A stretch of DNA of 64,000 bases, taken from contig CAWFKS010000009.1 in assembly GCA_963816435.1 (NCBI GenBank), positions 62,001-126,000 of the forward strand, written 5' to 3'. How positions within the stretch are numbered: position 1 is the stretch's first letter; each line of letters begins with the position of its first letter. Of this stretch, positions 18,128-28,558 are shown piece after piece. This DNA is from CAWFKS01 sp963816435. Its GTDB lineage: Bacteria > Pseudomonadota > Alphaproteobacteria > Rhizobiales > Rhizobiaceae. The translations under genes and the position numbers were made by a program. The notes below the pieces were generated by a model. It worked only from the letters and a program-made list of their open reading frames with translations. It was not told where the DNA came from and did not search any database.

Positions 18128-18975
18128 TTGCCTGCCTCCGCAGCCGCGGCAAGCCGCGGTCGGTTCCTGAGATAGAGCGGCGCGAATGCCTGCTCCTGTC
18201 TGAGTTCCAGATGACCCTCGCGCACCAGTTCCAGGCTGGCGGCGAACGAGCTGGCGAGCACCGTCGCCCGTTCCGCGGGGATCGACAGGAACTCGATGAG
18301 ATAGCTGTCGAGTGCGGTCCAGTCAGCAAGCTTGCCGATCAGCCGCTCCAGGATGCCGCGGGCTTCCTTCAGCGACCAGACGCCGCGCTTGGCGATCCTG
18401 ACATTGGTGATCGCCTGCCGTTGCCGCTGCGAAGCATAGGCGGTGAGCAGGTCGTAGAGCGAGGCCGAATACTGGTTCTTTCGATCGACGATCACCACCT
18501 CCGGCATGCCGCGCGCGAACACGTCGCGCCCCAGCCTGTTGCGGTTGACCAGCCGTGCCGCCGCGTCGCGCATGGCTTCCAGCCGCTTCAGCCGGAACTG
18601 CAGCACGGCCGCCAGTTCCTCGCCGCTGTCCTCCTCGTCGCCCGGCTGCTTGGGGATCAGCAGCTTCGACTTCAGAAAGGCCAGCCACGCCGCCATCACC
18701 AGATAGTCGGCGGCCAGTTCCAGCCGCAGCGCCCGCGCCTGCTCGATGAAGCCGAGATACTGCTCGGCCAGCGCAAGCACGGAAATGCGCGCCAGATCCA
18801 CCTTCTGGTTGCGCGCCAGATGCAGCAGCAGGTCGAGCGGCCCCTCGAACCCGTCCACGTCGACGACCAGGGCAGGCTCGCTGGCCGCGCGCGCGTCGTT
18901 GTCCGCCCACAGGGCGTCCATGGGCGCGGCTTTGCCTTTGCTGTCGTCTGCCGTGGTCAAACCGCTTCTATCCAT
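18124..18975 (-). CDS. scpA: Segregation and condensation protein A (kleisin)
   Basis: The 283-residue protein has the ScpA signature FEGPLDLLLHLARNQKVDLA near residue 43, followed by ALAEQYLGFIEQARALRLEL and FLKSKLLIP. It bridges the SMC heads in the condensin complex. The N-terminus is about 35 residues longer than minimal ScpA; a start at internal ATG 18921 (MDALWADN) is possible. It follows the nagZ stop by 3 bp and overlaps scpB by 4 bp. Confidence 0.94.
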   Translation of the reverse strand: MDRSGLTTADDSKGKAAPMDALWADNDARAASEPALVVDVDGFEGPLDLLLHLARNQKVDLARISVLALAEQYLGFIEQARALRLELAADYLVMAAWLAFLKSKLLIPKQPGDEEDSGEELAAVLQFRLKRLEAMRDAAARLVNRNRLGRDVFARGMPEVVIVDRKNQYSASLYDLLTAYASQRQRQAITNVRIAKRGVWSLKEARGILERLIGKLADWTALDSYLIEFLSIPAERATVLASSFAASLELVREGHLELRQEQAFAPLYLRNRPRLAAAAEAGK

Positions 18976-18978
18976 CGT

Positions 18979-20036
18979 TCATGCACCGGCAAGCGCGGTT
19001 TCGCCGAAATAGGTGGCGAATTCGGCCCGCGCAGCCGCCTCGTTCAAATCGTCGCGCCGGCCGACACCTGCAAGGGCCTGCCCGGCCCGCTCCAGCGCCT
19101 TGCCCGCCAGCGCAGGTGTCGCCGCCGCGACGGCTCGCATCTCGGCCATGACGCCGTTGCAGTGAAGGACCACATCGCAGCCCGCGGCAAGGATCGCCGC
19201 CGCCCGCGTGTCGAAATCCCCAGAAAGTGCGTGCATCGACACGTCGTCGCTCATCAGGAGCCCGTCGAAGCCGATCTCGCCGCGAATGATCATCCCCGAT
19301 CACCTTGCGAGAGGTCGTGGCGGGATTGTCGGGATCGATCGCGGTGAAGACGATATGCGCCGTCATCGCCATCGGCATGTCGTTCAAGGCGCGGAACGGC
19401 ACGAAATCGCGCGCCCTGGAGTTCGTCGAGCGGCGCGTCCACCACCGGCAAGGCCAGGTGACTGTCGGCGAAGGCGCGCCCATGGCCCGGCATGTGCTTC
19501 ATTACCGGCAGAACCCCGCCGGCCATCAGGCCGTCCGCCACCGCACGTCCGAGCGCAGCCACGCTTTCGGGATCCGACCCGTAGGCGCGCGAGCCGATCA
19601 CATTGCTTGCGCCCTCCACCGGCACGTCCAGCACGGGCAGGCAGTCCGCCGTGATGCCGTAGCGCGTCAGGTCGAAGGCGTGCAGCCGCGACAGCAGCCA
19701 GGCCGCGCGCAGGCCCGCTCGGCGGTCGCCGCGATAGATGCGGCCGAATTCGGCGGCGGCCGGATAGTCCGGCGCCAGCGGCGGGCGCAGGCGCTGCACC
19801 CTTCCGCCTTCCTGGTCGACGAATACCGGCGCCTCAGGGCGTCCGACGCTCTCGCGCATCTCCGCACAGAGGTCCGCCAGCTGGCTGCCGTCGCCGACAT
19901 TGCGGGCAAAGACGATGAAGCCCCATGGCCGCTCGTCGGCAAAGAAGGCCTTTTCGTCGGCCGACAGGCGCGTCCCGGCCGCGCCGAGGATCATCGCCCG
20001 GGATTCGCCCGCAGATTTGCTAGGTGATTCGCTCAT
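18979..20036 (-). CDS. nagZ: Beta-N-acetylhexosaminidase NagZ, two frameshifts
   Basis: NagZ (glycoside hydrolase family 3) removes GlcNAc from muropeptides during peptidoglycan recycling. The N-terminal part is intact: PWGFIVFARNVGDGSQLADL, APVFVDQEGGRVQRL, and the catalytic loop KHMPGHGRAFADSHLALP. The frame shifts at 19407-19414 (cgcgcgc), resumes as RDFVPFRALNDMPMAMTAHI, and shifts again at 19294-19297 (cccc), resuming as IIRGEIGFDGLLMSDDVSM with the catalytic Asp. Removing one base at each site gives about 351 residues. ATG 20036 was chosen by homology. Errors in sequence are more likely than loss. Confidence 0.88.
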
Positions 20037-20144
20037 CCGCGGAAGCATAGCGCTAACCGGCGAGAGCCGCACGTTTGCTGCCTGGAACGGCAAAGAGCCG
20101 CCGCGTCCGCCGCGACGGCTCTCGTTGTTCTTGTATCGGTCCTG

Positions 20145-23100
20145 CTATTTGGAAACGAAGCAGCTTCCGCCGGCAGCCTTGTAGCGCGAGCACAGGGCGA
20201 TCGCCTCGTCGCGCGAGGTCGAGGGAATGCGCACGCGATAGTAGGTGCCCTTGCCCTCGATATCGGCCTTCACGATGTTGACGCCACGGCCCTCGAGAAC
20301 GCTGGCGTAGCGCCGCGCGAGATCGTCGTAGGTTGCCTTTGCACCTTCGGCGGTTGGCTGCGAAGCGATCTGCATCGACCACTCGCTGGTTGCGCCACCG
20401 GTTGCTGCCGGCGCTGTCGCCGCGGGTGCGGGAGAGGCGGCCGGAGCGGTCGGCTGAACCGCAGCCTGCTGCTGGTTGGCGCGCGGTGCCGCACGCGGCG
20501 GAGCGCTGGGCACAACATCGACGCTCTGCGGCACCACCGGGTCGCCCGCCGCCGAGTCGTCGCTCACAGTCGGCATCCGGGATCATCGACGTCGTCTCGT
20601 CGGTCCCGCTGACGTCCGCGGACGCCATGTCCTGGATCGCACCGGCATCCTGGCCGTCCTGCGCCGGTGCCTGCAGCGGCTGCGCGGTCGCGGCCGACTG
20701 GGCGGGCGCCGCGGCGGCAGCCGCAGTTTCGGGCGCCGAATCGGGCCGCTCGACCAGCGTTCCGTCGGGCCGCACGATCATGGTGCGCACGCGCCGAGGC
20801 GTGACAGCGACGAGATCGTCCCCGGCGCCGACGCCTTCGGTCTCCGGCTGCGCTTGCGGCGCGATACGGTCTTCCGCCTTGGCGACGGTCTCCTGAGGCG
20901 CGCCCTCGCCTCCCGTGCCTGCCGCTATCGGAGCGTTTCCGACCGGCTGCTGCGACAGCAGGTCGACGGGCTCCTCTTCGGCAGTCACCAGCTTTTGCTG
21001 CGTCGGCGCGACGTTTACGTCGTTGCCGGCAGCCTGCTCGTAGACCTCGTTTTCCTGGCTCGGCACGGTCTTGCCGCCCGGATCCTTCGGCTTGACCTTC
21101 ACCGGGCCGTCGTCTGCCGCGATGATCGCGGGCCCGTTGCCCTGGTCGCCGTCACCGAACGACATGACAAAGGCGCCGACGCCACCGACCACGGCAATCC
21201 CGGCGACCACGGCCGCGGCGATCAGGCCGCGCCGGCGCGGCTTGCGCTCCGCTTCGGTCTCGGCGGGCTCGTCTGCCAGCTCGGCCGAGTAGAAGTCGTC
21301 GCTGAGCATCGCCGAATTCGCGTCGTAGGCGCCGAAATCGTTGGCGGCCGCAGCCCCGTCCATCCTCGTCGCATTGGACGTCAGGAGGCGTAAGGTGAAT
21401 GCGAATGCGCGACGGAGGACGCGCGGGCGCCTGCAGCAACCGCATCGCTCGCCGGCGCCATGAATTGGGCGAGGAACAGATCGTCCTCGTCAGGGACGGT
21501 ATCGTCCTTGGCGGGCGCGTCGAGGGGCAAGGCCTCCCGCGCGGAATGATCGGCTGATGCGGTCTCGGGACCACCGTCACCGAACATGTCGGCGAACTCC
21601 GCCTCCAGATCGTCCACCGCATTCGCCGGCACGTCGTCGTCGAATGTCAGCTCAGGGATGTCGAGATCGTCCTCGACCGGCGCCGGGCGCTCCTGCATTT
21701 CCAAGGTATCGACGACCGGAGTATCGTCCTCGTCGTCGGCATCGAACGCCTGTTCCGGCTGTTCCGGCTGGACAGACCAGGCCGGTTCTTCCTTCGTGCC
21801 GGCGTCGTGCTCGGCGGCGCGCCTGGCGAAGACGTCGAGGTCGGCGAACGGGTCGTGCTCGGCCTCTGCCGTCTCCGGCTGCGTCTCCTCCGGCTGCGCC
21901 TCCTCGGGCTGCTGCTCCGGCTCCGGCGAAGCGGCGGCGCTCAGTTCGTCGTAGGCGAGATTGCTGGCAAGCAACGCATCCAGTTCGTCCGCGGGCGAAG
22001 CCTCCTTCTCGGATGCCTCCGGCTCGGCCGGCTCGTGATGGTCGTCGCGGGCCTCGACCGGTTCGTGCAGCTCTTCAACGGGCGCGAACGTGTCGTCTTC
22101 GTCGTCGGCCTCGGGTGCCGCGTAGCTGGTAGCCGGCGCGCCGCCGTGAGAGTCCTGACGCGGCAGCTTCCTCGTGCCAATCCCGCCTGGCGGCAAAAGA
22201 GCCGGCGGCATAATTGGCTCGGCTGATCACCTCCTGCGGCCGCGACGGCGACAGTGAACGCAGCCAGGAAGGCCGCTTCGGCGTCTCTTCGGAAGGCGCA
22301 GCGGTGGCAACCGGCTCTTCGTGAACCGGCGCCGGCTCCTCCCGAGCCTGCGGCTCGTAGGGAGAAGCCGCCACTTCGCCACCGACGTCGGCGCTCGAAT
22401 GATGCCTGCGGCGCCTCGGGCCTCGCCTGCTCCGGCAACGGCGTTCCCGACAGCAGCGCTTCCAGTTCGTCTTCTAGGCTGGGACCGCCGGCGGCCGAGT
22501 TTGCAGTCACTCCGTTGTCTTCGGCAGGCGCGGGCTCATATCCGGCGTCAGGTTCGTGGGCCGTGTCCTGCCCACCGAAGGCCGCCGGTGCGTGGTCCTC
22601 ATCGGCCTGCGCAGGTGCGGCTTCGTGCTCCGCCTCCTCGTGCCCGAGATCGTCCATCCCGAGGTCGAGATCGCCGAGATCGAGTTCCGGAAGGTCCAGT
22701 TCCCCGGCGGCGGCTTCTTCCGGAGCCACATCGGAGGCGGCTGCCTCGTAGGCCACGTATTCCTCGGCCACGCCGTTGGCACGTCCCGACGCATCGCCCT
22801 CCGAGCTCAGCTCGGATCCGGCGTAGTCGTCGTGCGCGGTGTAGGAGCCGTCTTCCTCGGGCTCTTTGCCATACCCGGCCGATATGTAATCCGCAGCAGC
22901 GTAGTCCTGCTGCTCATCCTGCGCATAGGCAGACTCTTCATGACGGGCGTCGTCGGACGCGCCGCGACGCCAGTCCGCGGCGCTGCGCCAGTCGTGCTCA
23001 CTCGTCATAGGCATAGTGTTCGCCGGCTGACTGTTCGTCCGCGGCATTCCAGTGAGCCTCGGCATCGTCCTGCACCGGTTCGTCGGTGTATTCTTGCGCG

Positions 23101-23707
23101 TTTTCGTCGTCGGCCGGCGCTTCCGCGTAATCCCAGCGCCGTTCCGGCGCGGAGGTGTCTTCTGCCTCTTCGACAGTCCAGTCCTCCTGCCGGTCGTCGG
23201 ACGATCGCCAGTCGTCGTCCTGCTCGCCAGTCTCGCTCCATTCGCTGGTCGAGCGAGGCGAAGTCCTTTTCAAGCGCGGCCAGGTCGTCGTTCAGCGCTG
23301 CCGCGAAATCTTCCTCGAAAGCGTCGAGGGCGGCCACTTCCTCTTCGGCTTGCGGCTTCGAGGCAGCGGTTCAGGTTCGCTCGCCGCCTCCTCGGCAAAG
23401 ACCGGCTCCATCGCCGGCTCGAGTGTCGCCGCACCGTAGTCCTGTGAAGATTGCGCTTTCGGCTCGGGTAACACGCTCCGCTCGCTGCGAGAACCAGCCG
23501 CGCGCAACCGGCGGCTGCTCCGGCTCGCCGGCGTCGAGCCCGCCCATCAGTTCCTTCTCGAGATCGATGTCGAAAGGATCGGCAGTCTTGTGCCGGCTTC
23601 TCGTTCCGACGCGGGTCGTGGCCCATGATCCGTGTCAGCTCGGCGAACGGATCGTCATCCGCCAGCATGAAATCATCGTCTTTGCTCAGATGGTTGCTGT
23701 CTGCCAT
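20145..23707 (-). CDS. Large acidic SPOR-domain membrane protein, about nine frameshifts
   Basis: The reconstructed protein of about 1185 residues starts MADSNHLSKDDDFML then DDPFAELTRIMG, continues through some 900 very acidic Glu/Asp/Ala-rich residues, has one membrane helix (GLIAAAVVAGIAVVGGVGAF) near 21170, and ends in a SPOR domain (SEWSMQIASQPTAEGAKATY to AAGGSCFVSK). SPOR domains bind denuded glycan at the division site. Frame changes fall near 23590, 23485, 23365, 23245, 23010, 22405, 22160, 21390 and 20579. In relatives this is one long gene between argS and nagZ, so the pieces are read as one gene. Order and domain ends are clear; the exact middle sequence is not. Confidence 0.75.
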
Positions 23708-23806
23708 GCTGTTTCCCGCACTCGTACTCGTCGCCCCCGACGCCAGGTGCATCGGGCCGGCCCTACCAGCGCATTGTGGGCAAATGGTGACAGGTATTTC
23801 GGCGGT

Positions 23807-25567
23807 CTAGCGCATCTCCGCGGGAGCTTCCGCCCCGATCAGCGCCAGGCCGGACGTCAATACATCCGAAACGGCCTGCACCAGACCCAGTCTGGCATGG
23901 GTCAATTCTGGATCGTTAACCTTAACAAAGCGTAAGTCGTTCGTCTCGGTGCCGCGATTCCAGTGCGCGTGGAAAGTACTGGCCAGGTCGTGCAGGTAGA
24001 AAGCCAGCCGATGAGGTTCGTGCGCCAGCGCCGCCGACTCGATCAGCCGCGGATATTCGGCGAGCTTGCGAACGATGCCGATCTCGCCGGCATCCGTCAG
24101 GCGATGCGCCGCGGCCTTCAGCTCCTCGCCTGAGAACCGCTCGACGCCGAGCTGTTCCCTGGCCTGGCGGAACACCGAGTGGCAGCGCGCGGAAGCATAC
24201 TGGACATAGAAGACCGGATTGTCCTTCGACTGCTCGGTCACCTTGGCGAAATCGAAATCGAGCGGCTCGGAGCTCTTGCGGAAGAGCATCATGAAACGCA
24301 CCGCGTCGCTTCCAACCTCCTCCACGACCTCGCGCAGCGTCACGAACTCCCCTGCCCGCTTCGACATCGAGACCGCCACGCCGTCGCGGAACAGCTTGAC
24401 GAGCTGGCACAACAACACCGTCAGCTTCAAGCTCGCCGTCCGAGATCGCGCGCGCCACGGCCTCCAGCCGCTTCACGTAGCCGCCGTGGTCGGCACCCAG
24501 AATGAAGATCAGCTCCTCGAACCCCCGGGCGTATTTGTCCTTCATGTACGCCACGTCCGCGGCGAAATAGGTGTAGGACCCGTCGGACTTGACCAGCGGC
24601 CGGTCCATGTCGTCGCCGACTTCCGTGGAGCGCAGCAGCGTCTGCTCGCGGTCCTCCCAGTCTTCGGGCGTCTGGCCCTTCGGCGGCGGCAGCTTGCCGT
24701 GATAGACATGCCCTTTCAGCGTCAGGTCGTTGATGGCCGAGCGGATCATGCGCGCATTGTCGGCATGCAGCGTGCGCTCGGAGAAGAACACTTCGTGATG
24801 CACGTTGAGCGCGGCGAGGTCGGCGCGGATCATCTCCATCATCGCCGTGATCGCGCGGTCCCTGACGATGGCCAGCGCCTCGGCCTCAGGCAACTCGAAC
24901 AGGTCGCGGCCGTATTCGTCTGCCAGCGCCTTTCCGAGCGGCACCAGGTAGTCGCCGGGATAGAGGCCGGACGGAATTTCGCCGATGTCCTCGCCGAGCG
25001 CCTCGCGGTAGCGCAGCAGAACCGACCGCGCCAGCACGTCGATCTGCGCGCCGGCATCGTTGATGTAGTATTCCTTGGTGACGTCGAAGCCGGCGAAACC
25101 GAGCAGGTTGGCCAGCGTGTCGCCGACCACCGCGCCGCGGCAATGGCCGACATGCATCGGGCCCGTCGGATTGGCCGAGACGTATTCGACGTTGATCTTC
25201 CTGCCCTGTCCGAGATCGGAGCGGCCGTATTTCGTGCCGGCCGACAGCATGTCGCCGAGCCGCGCCTGCCAGAAACCGTCAGCGAGCCTCAGATTGACGA
25301 AACCGGGGCCGGCGACCTCGACCTCGGCAACGTCCGCGTCCTGCCGCGAGAAGCGACGGCGATGCGCTCGGCAAGTTCGCGCGGCTTCTCGCCTGCCGCC
25401 TTGGCCAGCACCATCGCCGCGTTGGTCGCCAGGTCGCCATGGCTGGCGTCGCGCGGCGGCTCGACGAGGATGCGCGACAGGTCGGGCGCACCGCCGTCTC
25501 TGCCTTTGAGATCAAGAGATTCGACGGCTTTGCTGATCCGATCGTTGAAATCGGCGAAAATGTTCAT
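23807..25567 (-). CDS. argS: Arginyl-tRNA synthetase, two frameshifts
   Basis: The class I synthetase charges tRNA-Arg and is essential. The class I HIGH motif appears as ANPTGPMHVGHCRGAVVGD. The KMSKS region is SMSKRAGEFVTLREVVEEVG, and the C-terminal DALR anticodon-binding domain ends at IGAEAPAEMR. The frame shifts at 25347-25354, between AERIAVAS and the frame giving DADVAEVEVAGPGFVNLRLA, and at 24428-24431, between AISDGEL and KLTVLLCQLVKLF. One lost and one gained base give a corrected length of 586 residues, normal for rhizobia. As the cell needs this gene, errors in sequence are strongly preferred. Confidence 0.93.
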
Positions 25568-25621
25568 GGACTGGCACCAGAGGAAATGGCGCGGCCTGCG
25601 GCGCCGGAAGTTGGCCCGGCC

Positions 25622-26852
25622 CTATCCCAAATCCGGCGTATGGTCAAACAGGCGCCGGTGCTCCTTGACGGCGTAGTTGTCCGTCATGCCGGCCAGGAAA
25701 TCGGCGACATGGCGCGCCTTGACGCGGTCTTCGGCGCGGTCGAGCCCCTCCCGCCAGCCCTCCGGCATGGCGCGCGGATCGGCGAAATAGACGTCGAACA
25801 GGTCCTGGACGATCCTGTCGGCCCGTTCGCGCACCGCCATCACGCTCGGGTGCCGGTAGAGATTGGCGTAGAGGAACGCCTTGAGCTGCTTCTCGGCCTG
25901 CCGCATCGTCCTGGAAAACGTCACCAGTGCCCTTCCGGCGTCGTGGATATCCTCCGGGCTCTTGGGGTCGGCCTCGGCGATTGCGGTCTTCGCCGTCGTG
26001 ATCACGTCCTCGACCATCACGGTGATCTGTCGGCGCATCAGTTCGTGGCCGGTGCGCACCTTGTCGAGCGTCGGGTAGAGATCGCGCACGGCCGCGAGGA
26101 TGCCGCCGGACAGCGGCACGCTTTCCAGCATGTCGAGCGTCAGGAGCCCGGCGCGCAAGCCGTCGTCGATGTCGTGGGCGTTGTAGGCGATGTCGTCGGC
26201 GATCGCCGCGCACTGCGCCTCGATCCCCGGGAAGCGCCACAGTTCCAGGTCGTGCAGCTCGTTGTAGTCGCGGATCGCCTGCGGAACCGGCCCGTCGAGG
26301 CCGTTGCCCTGCCGGTCCGTCAGCGGCCCGTTGTGCTTGACCAGCCCCTCCAGCGTCTCCCAGGTGAGGTTCAGCCCGTCGAACTCGGCGTAGCGCCGCT
26401 CCAGCTTGGTGACGATGCGCAGCGACTGGGCGTTGTGGTCGAAACCGCCCCAGGCAGCCATCTTGGCGTTCAGCGCGTCCTCGCCGGTGTGGCCGAACGG
26501 GCGTGTGGCCGAAATCGTGGACCAGCGCCACGGCCTCGGCCAGGTCCTCGTCGCCGTAGAGCGCGCGCGCCAGGGCGCGGGCGATCTGCGCCACCTCGAT
26601 CGAGTGCGTCAGCCGGGTGCGGAAATGGTCGCCCTCGTGCGCCACGAAGACCTGCGTCTTGTGCTTCAGCCGCCGGAAGGCCGTGGAATGGATGATGCGG
26701 TCGCGGTCGCGCTGGAAGGGCGTGCGCGTCGGGCTCTCGGTCTCGGGAAACAGTCGGCCGCGCGTCTTGGCGGGATCGCTGGCATAGGACGCACGCGGCC
26801 GGTAGCCGAAGCCGATGCCCGCCAGATCCGCCCTGTCCGCGTCGTCCGCCAT
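25622..26852 (-). CDS. dgt: dGTP triphosphohydrolase-like protein, one frameshift
   Basis: The HD-domain enzyme hydrolyses deoxynucleoside triphosphates. The first half has SPTRTPFQRDRDRIIHSTAF, FRTRLTHSIEVAQIAR and the HD pair ALVHDFGHTP. A surplus base in ggg at 26499-26501 then shifts the frame; dropping it restores FGHTGEDALNAKMAAWGGFD and joins the rest, about 409 residues. ATG 26852 was chosen over ATG 26888 because a plausible promoter overlaps the latter. It is divergent from erpA and lies 54 bp before argS, so it leads the long minus-strand run. Confidence 0.92.
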
Positions 26853-26883
26853 GCCCGCCGCCCGTTGACTTGCCCCCGCGCGG

Positions 26884-26913
26884 TTCATACCTATGGTGCG
26901 AACACGAACGCAA
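26884..26913 (-). promoter_or_regulatory. Candidate sigma70-type promoter for dgt
   Basis: On the minus strand TTGCGT (26913-26908) and TATGAA (26889-26884) are separated by 18 bp, upstream of dgt ATG 26852. The match is moderate, and it supports the shorter dgt start. Confidence 0.4.
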
Positions 26914-26936
26914 GGTGACGCGGAGTTTTCGAAGCC

Positions 26937-27287
26937 ATGGGCGCTGATGCCGCAACCGAAATGAAGAAGGTCGAGCTGACCGACGCGGCGGCGGCCCGGA
27001 TCAACAAGATCCTGGCCGGCGAGCCCGGCAAGATTGCGCTCCGCGTTTCCGTCGAGGGCGGCGGCTGCTCGGGCTTTTCTTACCAGTTCGATCTGGTCGA
27101 TACCCGCAACGACGACGACATCGTCATCGAAAGGAACGGCGCCACCGTGCTGGTCGACGACCTTTCGCTGGTCTACATGGGCGGCTCGGTGATCGACTTC
27201 GTCGACGACCTGATCGGCCAGTCCTTCCAGATCCGGAATCCCAACGCGGTCGCCTCCTGCGGCTGCGGCACCTCTTTCTCCATCTGA
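26937..27287 (+). CDS. erpA: Iron-sulfur cluster insertion protein ErpA (A-type carrier)
   Basis: This 116-residue A-type carrier delivers Fe-S clusters to target proteins. The three cysteines are in place: GGGCSGFSYQF and the C-terminal ASCGCGTSFSI. The beta-rich core LVDDLSLVYMGGSVIDFVDD is typical. The gene is divergent from dgt, with 84 bp between the start codons. An internal ATG (MKKVELTD, 8 residues later) is an alternative start. The xthA gene follows after 14 bp on the same strand. Confidence 0.93.
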   Translation: MGADAATEMKKVELTDAAAARINKILAGEPGKIALRVSVEGGGCSGFSYQFDLVDTRNDDDIVIERNGATVLVDDLSLVYMGGSVIDFVDDLIGQSFQIRNPNAVASCGCGTSFSI

Positions 27288-27301
27288 GCCGGACCGCGTC
27301 C

Positions 27302-28111
27302 GTGCTGCGCGTCGCCACCTGGAACATCAACGGCATCAAGGCGCGTATCGACAATCTGCTCGCCTGGCTGAGGGATGACGGGCCGGACATCGTCTGCCTG
27401 CAGGAAATCAAGAGCCAGGACGAGTCCTTCCCGCGCGCCGAGATCGAGGCGCTCGGCTACAATGTCGAGACCCACGGCCAGAAGGGTTTCAACGGCGTCG
27501 CCATCCTCTCGAAGCTGCCCTTCGACGAGGTCAATCGCCGCCTGCCCGGCGACGAGGCCGACGAGCAGGCCCGCTTCATGGAGGGCGTGTTCTCGGTGAT
27601 CGGCGCCAACGGCCGACCGACCGCGTTGCGTGTCGCCTCGATCTACCTGCCCAACGGCAACCCCGTCGCCTCACCGAAATTCGCCTACAAGCTCGCCTGG
27701 ATGGAGCGGCTGGAGACTTGGGCGGCCGACAGGCTGACGCTGGAGGAGCCGCTGGTGATCGCCGGCGACTACAACGTCATCCCCGAGCCCGCCGATGCCC
27801 GCTATCCTGAACGATGGGTGGAAGACGCGCTCTACCAGCCCGAAAGCCGCAGGGCCTTCCGCCGCTGTCGGCGCTGGGCTTCACCGACGCGGTGCGTGCG
27901 GTCGCCGAGGACGCCTGACGTCTTCACCTTCTGGGACTATCAGGCCGGCGCCTGGCAGAAGAACAACGGCATCCGCATCGACCATCTGATGCTGTCGCCG
28001 GAGGCGGCCGACCGGCTCTCGGCCGCGAAGATCGACAAGCATGTGCGCGCCTGGGAAAAGCCGTCGGACCACGTGCCGGCGATCGCCATCCTCGATTGCG
28101 AGGCGGCGTAG
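27302..28111 (+). CDS. xthA: Exodeoxyribonuclease III, open frame with a compensated double frameshift
   Basis: The Mg-dependent AP endonuclease/3'-5' exonuclease acts in base excision repair. RVATWNINGIKARIDNLLAW, DIVCLQEIKSQDESFP, VIAGDYNVIP and GIRIDHLMLS are all canonical, and a final SDHVPA holds the catalytic His. The start is GTG 27302. The frame is open for 269 residues, but residues about 188-205 read RCRRWASPTRCVRSPRTP. The neighbouring frame over the same bases reads PLSALGFTDAVRAVAEDA, which is the family sequence. A base lost near 27860-27863 and one gained near 27912-27915 compensate each other. Confidence 0.94.
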   Translation: MLRVATWNINGIKARIDNLLAWLRDDGPDIVCLQEIKSQDESFPRAEIEALGYNVETHGQKGFNGVAILSKLPFDEVNRRLPGDEADEQARFMEGVFSVIGANGRPTALRVASIYLPNGNPVASPKFAYKLAWMERLETWAADRLTLEEPLVIAGDYNVIPEPADARYPERWVEDALYQPESRRAFRRCRRWASPTRCVRSPRTPDVFTFWDYQAGAWQKNNGIRIDHLMLSPEAADRLSAAKIDKHVRAWEKPSDHVPAIAILDCEAA

Positions 28112-28195
28112 AGCAGTTCCGGGACGATGATCGCTCGAGAACTTCGGTTCGACCCGAAAAAGTGACGCGGCGTCAACATCGTGCTATGCTGCGGG

Positions 28196-28522
28196 ATGCG
28201 CACGATCCTGGCGGTGCTTTCCTGCATGATCCTGCTGACCGCCTTCGAGGCGTCGGCCACGGCTCATGACTGCCAGTGCAAGGCCGCCGGCAAGGAGTTC
28301 AAGCAGGGCGACGTGGTCTGCCTCAGCCTGCCGACCGGCCAGCAGCTCGCGCGTTGCTCGATGGTGCTCAACAACTCCTCGTGGGAGAAGCTGCAGGACG
28401 GCTGTCCGCTGTCGATGAACTTCGTGCCGGCGTCGCGCTGGGACCGCGCCACGACGGCCGTGCCGCTGCCGGCTTCCCTGCCTGCGGGCGACGACCCTCA
28501 GCCGGCACGCGCTACCTTCTGA
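28196..28522 (+). CDS. Small secreted cysteine-containing hypothetical protein
   Basis: The 108-residue protein has a clear signal peptide (MRTILAVLSCMILLTAFEAS, cleavage after ATA), then AHDCQCKAAGKEFKQGD, VVCLSLPTGQQLARCSMVL and LQDGCPLS. The even spacing of five cysteines suggests disulfide bonds in the periplasm. I do not recognise a named family. ATG 28196 follows gcggg; a GTG at 28181 is possible. It comes 85 bp after xthA and is convergent with the exoR-like gene. Confidence 0.7.
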   Translation: MRTILAVLSCMILLTAFEASATAHDCQCKAAGKEFKQGDVVCLSLPTGQQLARCSMVLNNSSWEKLQDGCPLSMNFVPASRWDRATTAVPLPASLPAGDDPQPARATF

Positions 28523-28558
28523 GTTTTTCGGGATATGCCGGCCCCATAGGCCGGGCCC

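Noticed and set aside
18968..19293. Separate small gene for the C-terminal part of NagZ
   Set aside because: The segment continues the NagZ catalytic domain and has no independent start signal; a frameshift explains it.
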